From Mycobacterium paraseoulense (GTDB lineage Bacteria > Actinomycetota > Actinomycetes > Mycobacteriales > Mycobacteriaceae), in NCBI RefSeq assembly GCF_010731655.1, contig NZ_AP022619.1:4092001-4156000 (forward strand): 64,000 bases of DNA. Direction: 5' to 3'. A program made the position numbers and the translations under genes. A model generated the notes under the pieces. It saw nothing but the letters and a program-made list of their open reading frames with translations, was not told where the DNA came from and did not search any database. Positions 43,981 through 51,675 of the stretch are shown in pieces. Numbering within the stretch: the first letter of the stretch is position 1; each line of letters opens with the position of its first letter.

Positions 43981-44916
43981 ATGACCGGTGGCGATGGCAC
44001 CATCAAAAGCGCTCCAGCCGTATTGGGAGGGTTGGTCGGCGCGCCGGAAGCGCCGCCGCCGATGCCGTTTCCTATGTCCGCAGGTGGAACCAGCCCGACT
44101 GACGGATTACGGGGAGCGCTTGAAACCGCCGGCAACGCGGGCGTGCCGAAGGACGCCGCCGACGCCGCCGCGGCGGACGCGGATCGCCGTGCGCACGCCG
44201 CCGACGCCGCCGCGAAGTTCCCCGCCAACGAAGCTGAATCACAGCAGCAGATGCAGAACGTCGGCCAGCAGGCCCCGCAAATGATGCAGCAGATGCTGCA
44301 GAGCATCACGGGCGCGCTCGGCGGCGCCGTCGGCGGCGTCATGCAGCCGCTGACGCAGCTGCCGCAGCAGGCGATGCAGGCCGGTCAGAGCGCCATCCAG
44401 CCGTTGATGAGCGCGGTCCAGGGCGCCCACGGCGCGGGCCTCGTCAACGACGCGCATCTGGTCGACAGCGTCAAACCAGACGCGGGACCGGGCGGCGGCG
44501 CGGGGTCGGGCGGAGGCGGCGCCGGCCTTGGCGGTGGCACCACCCCGGCCAGCTCTCTCGGCCCGCCACCGGTGCCGACGTCGTCCCCGCCGACGACTCC
44601 CGCCGGCGCGGCAAAGGCGGGCATGACGCCGCCGGTCAGCGGCGCGCCGACCACCGCGGGGCCGACCAGCATGGGTGGCATGGGGATGATGCCCCCCGGC
44701 GCGATGGGCGGCCACGGCGAAGGCGGCAACAAAGATAAGCCGCCGGAGAAGCGCATCTCGGCCCCGGGCGTGCCGAACGGCCAGCCCGTCAAGGGCCGCC
44801 TGACGATGCCGCCGAGCCCGCCGGGGCCTAAGCCGGGCGAGGACAAACCCACCGTCGTTACCAACCGGCCGAATCGGCGAATCGTGATCATGCCGACCGA
44901 GGACGAGGCGAAGTAA
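43981..44916 (+). CDS. Pro/Gly/Gln-rich ESX-2-associated protein (Rv3898c/Rv3897c-type)
   Basis: The 311-residue protein has a helical Ala-rich region (about 55-90), a Gln/Met-rich segment (ESQQQMQNVGQQAPQMMQQMLQ, then GGVMQPLTQLPQQAMQAGQ) and a Gly/Pro-rich low-complexity part. It ends in a conserved tail NRPNRRIVIMPTEDEAK. The composition resembles ESX-secreted Esp proteins. M. tuberculosis carries two shorter genes here (recalled), so this may be the intact form. Start ATG 43981, 117 bp after the previous gene. Confidence 0.7.
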   Translation: MTGGDGTIKSAPAVLGGLVGAPEAPPPMPFPMSAGGTSPTDGLRGALETAGNAGVPKDAADAAAADADRRAHAADAAAKFPANEAESQQQMQNVGQQAPQMMQQMLQSITGALGGAVGGVMQPLTQLPQQAMQAGQSAIQPLMSAVQGAHGAGLVNDAHLVDSVKPDAGPGGGAGSGGGGAGLGGGTTPASSLGPPPVPTSSPPTTPAGAAKAGMTPPVSGAPTTAGPTSMGGMGMMPPGAMGGHGEGGNKDKPPEKRISAPGVPNGQPVKGRLTMPPSPPGPKPGEDKPTVVTNRPNRRIVIMPTEDEAK

Positions 44917-45119
44917 TAGCCCGACCTACAGCGCCATTCCCAAGACTCCGAAGGTGAGTGGTCGCGCGCCGGCCCCGGCAGTAGGGTCGCTACGTAATCG
45001 CTCGTTATTGACAGCGGGACTGCCGATTCGTGCATGCTATTGCTACGGATTTTGCGGCCAGAGGGTGTGGGAGTAGCAGCTCGAGTGTCCAGGACGGATG
45101 GACGCAATAGGGGACCAGG

Positions 45120-45977
45120 GTGGGGCGGTCATTGACTGATCCGCTGACGATGCATGCGGTGGCGGTCTTGGCCCGCGGCCACGGTCTGTTCGCCGGTGAG
45201 GCGACCGTCGTCCGGGTCGACAACACGCAGCAACACGGCGAAGTGAGAACCGACGGCCTCCCCGGCGCGGCAGCGCAAAGGTCGACGAACATGCGGAACG
45301 ACCTCCACCGGTCCACCGACACCGACCGCACGCTGGCACGCATCATGGCGATGGCGCACAAGGATCACGCGCAAGCAAGGGCTGCCACCAGGGCAGTACT
45401 CGAAGACGCGTTGGCCGACACGACGACCGCCGACACCCCGATGGCGCGGCGCGAGGCGATGGCCCGGATGGCGGCGAGGCTGCGCGCGCAGCATCGGCAC
45501 ATCGTGAACTCGCGCCGGCGGGCGCGAATCCTGGCGCTGCGAGTGCGGCGGCTGCGCTACCGGCAGAGGCGGACGGCGATGCGAGGCGACCACGGCAGCG
45601 GGCGGGCGGCGGTTGCGGCGGCGATCCGTAAAGCCTTGGACATCAAGGGCATTCACGACCCGGCGGCGCGGGCCCGCTGGGAGCGGGGCATGGATCTGGT
45701 GGCCCGCCGCGAATCCAACTACAACGCCAACGCGGTCAACGACTCGGACTCCAACGCGGCACGGGGCACACCCAGCAAGGGCGCCTGGCAGTTCATCGCG
45801 CCCACGTTCGCGGCCTATCACCAGCCGGGAACCTCCCGCGACATCAACGATCTGGTGGCGCAGGCCTGCGCGTTCATCAACTATGCGATGGGCCGCTACG
45901 GCGTCGCGGTTGACGCGTCGAATCTGGCTGATCTGATTCAGCAGGCCGATCCTCGGCGATCACCTAAGGGGTATTGA
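45120..45977 (+). CDS. Lysozyme-like transglycosylase-domain protein (Rv3896c-type)
   Basis: The 285-residue protein has an Ala/Arg-rich N-terminal helical region (about 60-150) and a C-terminal SLT/lysozyme-like domain (about 190-275). The likely catalytic glutamate is in RRESNYNANAVN, followed by SKGAWQFIAPTFAAY and ACAFINYAMGRYG. This fold cleaves peptidoglycan; here it may open the wall for the secretion machine whose genes follow. No Sec signal peptide is seen. It starts with GTG at 45120 and ends 2 bp before eccB. Confidence 0.82.
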   Translation: MGRSLTDPLTMHAVAVLARGHGLFAGEATVVRVDNTQQHGEVRTDGLPGAAAQRSTNMRNDLHRSTDTDRTLARIMAMAHKDHAQARAATRAVLEDALADTTTADTPMARREAMARMAARLRAQHRHIVNSRRRARILALRVRRLRYRQRRTAMRGDHGSGRAAVAAAIRKALDIKGIHDPAARARWERGMDLVARRESNYNANAVNDSDSNAARGTPSKGAWQFIAPTFAAYHQPGTSRDINDLVAQACAFINYAMGRYGVAVDASNLADLIQQADPRRSPKGY

Positions 45978-45979
45978 GC

Positions 45980-47467
45980 ATGCCGCTGAGTTTGTCGAAT
46001 CGCGACCAGAACTCCGGTCACCTGTTCTACAACCGACGGCTGCGCGCGGCGACCACGCGATTCTCGGTGCGCATGAAGCACGACGACCGCAAGCAGACCG
46101 CCGCCCTGGTGTTGTCGATCCTGCTGGTGGCCATCGCCGCCGGGTGGATGATGCTGCTGAACGTCCTGAAACCGACTGGGGCAGTTGGTCAATCGGCGAT
46201 CATCGGAGACCGCGATTCGGGCGCGATCTACGCCCGGATCGACGGCCGCCTGTATCCGGCCCTGAACTTGACGTCGGCGCGGCTGGCCACCGGGACGGCG
46301 AATCCGCCGACGTGGGTGAAGCGCAGCGAGATCGCGAAGTACCCGACCGGGCCGCTGATCGGCATCCCGGGGGCGCCGGCGGCGATGCCGGTGAACCGGG
46401 GCGCGATCTCGGCGTGGGCGGTGTGCGATACCGCCGGGCGCCCGCGCAGCGGGGAGAAGCCGGTCGTCACGTCAATCGCCGGCACACTCGACGGCGGCGG
46501 CCGCGCGTCGCCGCTGGCCGACGACGCCGGTGTGCTCGTGACCTTCGAGGGCAACACGTACGTCATCTGGGGCGGCAAACGCTCGCAAATCGATCCGGCC
46601 AGCAGAGCGATCACCCTGAGTCTCGGGCTGGACCCCGGAGTGACCTCGCCCGTTGAGATTTCGCGCGCGCTCTACGACGGGCTGCCCGCTACCGAGCCGC
46701 TGCGCGTCCCGGACGTCCCCCAGGCGGGCGCGCCGTCGACCTGGGTCTCCGGCTCGCAGGTGGGCGCCGTGCTGCAGGCCCAGACCGCCGGCGGTGGCAA
46801 ACAGTTCTACGTGCTGCTGCCCGACGGCGTGCAGAAGATCACCAGCTTCGTCGCGGACCTGCTCCGCAGCGCGAACTCCTACGGGTCGACGGCGCCGCGC
46901 GTGGTGACCCCCGACGTGCTGGTCAACATTCCCCAGGTGAACTCGCTGGCGGTGGACTACTACCCGACGAAGCGGCTGAATTTCATTGACACGGCGGCGA
47001 ATCCGACCACCTGCGTCAGCTGGGAGAAGGGCTCGACGGACCCGCAGGCCCGCGTGGTCATCTACAACGGACGGGGCCTGCCGGTGTACTCCTACCTCGA
47101 CGACCGGATCGTGCACCTGGTGCGCGACGACCGCAACCCGGGCTCGGTGGTCGCCAACCAGGTGCTGGTGCTGCCGGGGGCGGCCAACTTCGTCACCTCG
47201 ACCAGCGGGGTGATCACCTCGGATTCCCGCGAGTCGTTGTTCTGGGTGTCCGACAACGGCGTTCGGTTCGGCATCGCCGCCAACGACGACACCATGCGCG
47301 CGCTCGGCCTCGATGCGGCCTCGGCCGTCCAGGCGCCGTGGCCGTTGCTGCGCACGTTCGCCGCGGGCCCGGCGTTGTCGCGGGAGGCAGCGCTCGTGGC
47401 GCGTGACACCGTGCCGGCACTCGGTCGGGCGGCGGTGGTCACGACATCGGCGAAGGCGGGAGGCTAG
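45980..47467 (+). CDS. eccB2: Type VII secretion protein EccB (ESX-2)
   Basis: The 495-residue protein has the EccB form: a conserved N-terminus (MPLSLSNRDQNSGHLFYNRRLRAATTRFSVRM), one transmembrane helix (about 44-64, ALVLSILLVAIAAGWMML) and a large periplasmic domain. That domain contains the repeat-like blocks YARIDGRLYPALNLTSARL and WVSGSQVGAVLQAQT. EccB is part of the ESX inner-membrane complex. The sequence matches EccB2 most closely from memory. ATG 45980 follows AAGGGG. Confidence 0.92.
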   Translation: MPLSLSNRDQNSGHLFYNRRLRAATTRFSVRMKHDDRKQTAALVLSILLVAIAAGWMMLLNVLKPTGAVGQSAIIGDRDSGAIYARIDGRLYPALNLTSARLATGTANPPTWVKRSEIAKYPTGPLIGIPGAPAAMPVNRGAISAWAVCDTAGRPRSGEKPVVTSIAGTLDGGGRASPLADDAGVLVTFEGNTYVIWGGKRSQIDPASRAITLSLGLDPGVTSPVEISRALYDGLPATEPLRVPDVPQAGAPSTWVSGSQVGAVLQAQTAGGGKQFYVLLPDGVQKITSFVADLLRSANSYGSTAPRVVTPDVLVNIPQVNSLAVDYYPTKRLNFIDTAANPTTCVSWEKGSTDPQARVVIYNGRGLPVYSYLDDRIVHLVRDDRNPGSVVANQVLVLPGAANFVTSTSGVITSDSRESLFWVSDNGVRFGIAANDDTMRALGLDAASAVQAPWPLLRTFAAGPALSREAALVARDTVPALGRAAVVTTSAKAGG

Positions 47468-47469
47468 GG

Positions 47470-50400
47470 ATGTCCAAGAAAGCGTTTCCGATCAACCGGG
47501 TCAAGATCGAACCGCCGAAACCCGTTCGGGTAGCGCCGAATGCGCCGATCGCGCTGCCGGAGCGCGAACCCCGCAACATCTGGGTGATGATCGGGGTGCC
47601 GGCGCTGATCGTGGCGCTCATCGGCACCATCGTCATGCTCTACGTGTCCGGGGTGCGCAGCCTGTCGACCGGGTTCTTCCCGTTGATGGGCATCGGCGCG
47701 TTCAGCATGCTGGCGTTCTCCGGACGCTTCGGGCGGGCCCGCAAGATCACTTGGGGCGAAATGGAAAAGGGCCGCCGCCGCTACCTGCGGGACCTCGACT
47801 CCAACCGCGACGAGATCCAGACCGCGGTGTGCGCGCAGCGCGAATGGCAGAACGCGCTGCACTCGGATCCGCGCGGGCTGGGGGCGATCATCGGCGGCCC
47901 GCGGATGTGGGAACGCGGACGCGGCGACGCGGATTTCCTGGAGGTGCGGCTGGGCACCGGCGTGCAGCACGCCCCCGACTCCGTGCTGTCGGTGACCTGG
48001 CCCGACATCGCCTCCGATGAGGAGCTCGAACCCGTCACCGGGCAGGCGCTGCGCGATTTCATCTTGGAGCAGCGCAAGATTCGCGATATCGCCAAAGTGG
48101 TCAACCTGCGATCGGCGCCCGGCTTCAGCTTCGTCGGCGACGAACTGGACCGGCTGCGCTCGTTGATGCGCTCCGTCTTGTGCTCGCTGGCGGTGTTCCA
48201 CAACCCGCGCGACCTGAAATTGATGGTGGTCACCCGCAACCCCGAGGTGTGGTCGTGGATGGTGTGGCTGCCGCACAACCTGCACGACGAGCTGTTCGAC
48301 GCGTGCGGCTGGCGGCGGCTGGTGTTCGCCACACCGGAGGAGCTCGAGGAGACCCTCGGCGCGGAGCTGCACATGAAAGGAAAGCGCGGAGCGTGGACAC
48401 CGCTCGCGGCGGCCAGCCCCACCGCCATGGGATCGGCGCTCGAGACCGGCGCCGACACTGTCGACCTGGGACCGCACCTGGTGATCGTCGACGACAACAC
48501 CGGCAGCCCCGACGCGTGGGAGAGCGTGGTGGGCCAGGTGGGTAAGGCGGGAATCACCTTGCTGCGCATCGCATCCCGGGTAGGCGCCGGCGTCGGCTTC
48601 GCCCAGGACCAGGTGTTCGAGATGGGGGAGCGGCACACCGTGCCGGTCAACGGCGAGGTCAGGTTCGGCCGGAACGGGTTCGACGCGGACGGTGAGGATG
48701 GGCGCCCCGCGCCGTTGTTACGGGTGCGCGGCAAGTTCTTCGCCCACGCCGACCAGCTGTCGATCCACCGTGCCTACCGGTATGCCCGGGCGATGGCCCG
48801 GTGGTCGCCGACCAGCCGCAGTGAGATCGCCGATTCGACCGGCGGCGCCGCCGAATTGCTGCGCGGCCTGGGCATCATCGATCCGCGCGAATTGGACGTC
48901 GACCGGCTGTGGGCCGAGCGCCGCGGCCGCGGCGACGAGCGGTGGTGCGAGATCCCGGTCGGCGCCAAACCCACCGGCGAGCTGCAGAACATCATCATCC
49001 GCGCGAAAGACTTCGGCGGCTTCGGGTTTCACTCCGTGGTCATCGGCACCAGTGGTTCGGGAAAGTCGGAGTTCTTCCTGTCGCTGGTCTACGGCATCGC
49101 GCTGACGCACTCCCCAGAGGCGTTCAACGTCATCTTCGTCGACATGAAGTTCGAGTCGGCGGCCCAGGACATTCTGGGCATCCCGCACGTCGTGGCCGCG
49201 CTGTCGAACCTGGGCAAGGACGAGCGGCATCTGGCGGAGCGGATGCGCAGGGTCATCGACGGCGAGATCAAGCAGCGCTATGAGCTGTTCACTTCGGTGG
49301 GCGCGCGCGATGCCAACGACTACGAAGAGATCCGGTTGGCCGGACGAGACCTGCCGCCGGTGCCCGTCCTGCTCGTCATCGTCGACGAGTACCTGGAACT
49401 CTTTGCCAATCATGAGAAGTGGATCAATCTGATCATCCACATCGGTCAGGAAGGCCGCGGCGCCAACGTCTTCTTCATGCTCGGCGGGCAGCGGCTGGAC
49501 CTGTCGTCGCTGCAGAAGGTCAAGTCCAACATCGCGTTCCGGATCGCGCTGCGCGCCGAATCGGGTGACGACAGCCGCGAGGTGATCGGTTCGGACGCCG
49601 CCTACCACCTGCCGTCGAAGGAGAACGGCTTCGCCCTGCTGAAGGTGGGGCCGCGCGACCTCGAACCGTTCCGGTGCTTCTACTTGTCGGCTCCCTTCGT
49701 GGTGCCCAAGGGCAAGGAGGTCGCGACCACCGTCGACATGACCCTGACCAAGCCCCGGCTCTACAACTGGCAGTACCAGCCGCTCGAGGCTGCCGACGCC
49801 GCGGCGCTGGAAGCGGCGGCGGCGGCCGACACCGAGCCCGACGAATTCCTTTATCACGATGACGGTTTCAAACGGAAGAAGATCGTCGACGTGCTGCGGG
49901 AGTCGTTGCAGCATGTTCCGCACCGGGCGCCCCGGCGGCCCTGGCTCGAGCCGCTGGAGGACCCGGAACCCGTCGACGTCCTGGTGTCGGCTTACCGGGG
50001 CAAGCCGTGGCATGTGGACTACGGCCAGAACGCGGGGCTGATGTTCCCGGTCGGCGTCATGGACATCCCCGAGGAGTCCAAGCAGGTCGTGCACGCGGTC
50101 GATGCACTACGCAGCAACGTCATCGTGGTGGGCGCCAAGCAGCGGGGCAAGACGACCACGCTGATGACGCTGATGTGCGCGGCGGCAACGATGTACAGCC
50201 CGGCGCGCGTGACGTTCTTCTGCATCGGCGGCGCCACGCTGGCCCAGGTTGCGTCGCTGCCGCACGTCACGGACATCGTGTCGCCGAAGGACGCCGAGGG
50301 CATCGAGCGCATCTTGAGCAGCATGGACGCGTTGATCGACGCGCGTGAGGACTCGTTCCGGCGGCTGAAGATCGACCTCGACGGCTTCCGCGAGCGCCGG

Positions 50401-51675
50401 TTCGCGCCGGGCAGCGACGGGCTGGGCGGCACCGACCCCAACGACCCCTTCGGTGACGTGTTCGTCGTGGTGGATGACTACGACGACGTGTACTCCAAGG
50501 ACACCGTCCTGGGGGACCGCATCATCTCGTTGAGCAGCCGCGGCCCCGAGTACGGGGTTCACGTGATGTGCAGTGCCGGCGGATGGATTCATGGCCAGCG
50601 GCAGAGCCTGCTGCAAAACGCCACGGCCCGAATCCAATTGCGGCTGGCCGACCCCAGCGAAAGCCAGATGGGCCACTCTTCGCTCGAATCGCGTGACGCC
50701 GCCCGGCGGACGCTGAACCGGCCGGGCTTCGGTCTGACCGACAGCCTGCACGAGCTCAGGGTGGGCATCCCCGCGCTCGCCGACCCCGCCACCGGTTCGC
50801 TGGTCAGCATCATCGACGTCGGGGCGCGGATCGCCGACGTCGCGGGCGTGACCAAACACGCTACCCTGCAGCGGCTTCCGCAGCGTGTCGAGCTGCGCGC
50901 GATCCTGGAATACGACGCGGCGCACCCCAGTGGCGACGACCTGTCGATCGCGTTTGCGATCGGCGAGCGCCACGAGCTGGGTCCGGTTCCGCTGAAGCTC
51001 CGCGAAAGCCCGGGTTTGATGATCCTGGGCCGGCAGGGCTGCGGCAAGACGCTGTCACTGGTGTCGATCGGCGAGGCGATCATGAGCCGGTTCAGCCCCG
51101 AGGAGGCGCAACTGACGCTCATCGACCCCAAAACCGCACCGCACGGACTGCGGGATCTGAGCGGGCCCGGCTATGTGCGCGCGTATGCCTACGACCAAGA
51201 TGAGATCGATGAAGTCATAACCCAACTCGCGCAACAGATCCTGCTGCCCCGGCTACCCCCGAAGGGCCTGAGCCAGGAGGAGCTGCGTGCGCTCAAGCCG
51301 TGGGAGGGCCCCCGGCACTTCGTGCTGATCGACGATGCGCAGGATCTGCGCCCCGATCAGAGCTACCCGCCCAAACCGCCGGTGGGGGCGGCGTTGTGGA
51401 AGCTGATGGAACGCGCCCGGCAGATCGGCCTGCACGTGTTCACCACCCGCAACAGCGCGAACTGGGCGACGCTGCAGATGGATCCGTGGATGAGGTTCCA
51501 GAACTCGGCGAAGGTGGCGCAGCTCTACATGGACAACGACCCGCAAAACCGGATCAACCGTTTGGTCCGCGCCCAGGCGCTGCCGCCGGGGCGCGGCCTG
51601 ATGGTGAGCGCCGACGGCGACGTCGAAGGCGTGCTGGTGGGGTTGCCGTCTACGGTCGTGATCCCGCAGCAGTAG
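47470..51675 (+). CDS. eccC2: Type VII secretion ATPase EccC (ESX-2)
   Basis: The 1401-residue motor ATPase drives ESX export. Two transmembrane helices lie near 38-80. Three FtsK/SpoIIIE-type ATPase domains follow, with Walker A motifs GTSGSGKS (about 525), GAKQRGKT (about 887) and GRQGCGKT (about 1188), and Walker B motifs VIVDEYLEL, VVVDDYDD and VLIDDAQD. All three look intact. It starts 2 bp after eccB. Downstream it overlaps the end of the opposing mmpL gene by 26 bp; no further ESX genes follow in this window. Confidence 0.95.
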   Translation: MSKKAFPINRVKIEPPKPVRVAPNAPIALPEREPRNIWVMIGVPALIVALIGTIVMLYVSGVRSLSTGFFPLMGIGAFSMLAFSGRFGRARKITWGEMEKGRRRYLRDLDSNRDEIQTAVCAQREWQNALHSDPRGLGAIIGGPRMWERGRGDADFLEVRLGTGVQHAPDSVLSVTWPDIASDEELEPVTGQALRDFILEQRKIRDIAKVVNLRSAPGFSFVGDELDRLRSLMRSVLCSLAVFHNPRDLKLMVVTRNPEVWSWMVWLPHNLHDELFDACGWRRLVFATPEELEETLGAELHMKGKRGAWTPLAAASPTAMGSALETGADTVDLGPHLVIVDDNTGSPDAWESVVGQVGKAGITLLRIASRVGAGVGFAQDQVFEMGERHTVPVNGEVRFGRNGFDADGEDGRPAPLLRVRGKFFAHADQLSIHRAYRYARAMARWSPTSRSEIADSTGGAAELLRGLGIIDPRELDVDRLWAERRGRGDERWCEIPVGAKPTGELQNIIIRAKDFGGFGFHSVVIGTSGSGKSEFFLSLVYGIALTHSPEAFNVIFVDMKFESAAQDILGIPHVVAALSNLGKDERHLAERMRRVIDGEIKQRYELFTSVGARDANDYEEIRLAGRDLPPVPVLLVIVDEYLELFANHEKWINLIIHIGQEGRGANVFFMLGGQRLDLSSLQKVKSNIAFRIALRAESGDDSREVIGSDAAYHLPSKENGFALLKVGPRDLEPFRCFYLSAPFVVPKGKEVATTVDMTLTKPRLYNWQYQPLEAADAAALEAAAAADTEPDEFLYHDDGFKRKKIVDVLRESLQHVPHRAPRRPWLEPLEDPEPVDVLVSAYRGKPWHVDYGQNAGLMFPVGVMDIPEESKQVVHAVDALRSNVIVVGAKQRGKTTTLMTLMCAAATMYSPARVTFFCIGGATLAQVASLPHVTDIVSPKDAEGIERILSSMDALIDAREDSFRRLKIDLDGFRERRFAPGSDGLGGTDPNDPFGDVFVVVDDYDDVYSKDTVLGDRIISLSSRGPEYGVHVMCSAGGWIHGQRQSLLQNATARIQLRLADPSESQMGHSSLESRDAARRTLNRPGFGLTDSLHELRVGIPALADPATGSLVSIIDVGARIADVAGVTKHATLQRLPQRVELRAILEYDAAHPSGDDLSIAFAIGERHELGPVPLKLRESPGLMILGRQGCGKTLSLVSIGEAIMSRFSPEEAQLTLIDPKTAPHGLRDLSGPGYVRAYAYDQDEIDEVITQLAQQILLPRLPPKGLSQEELRALKPWEGPRHFVLIDDAQDLRPDQSYPPKPPVGAALWKLMERARQIGLHVFTTRNSANWATLQMDPWMRFQNSAKVAQLYMDNDPQNRINRLVRAQALPPGRGLMVSADGDVEGVLVGLPSTVVIPQQ

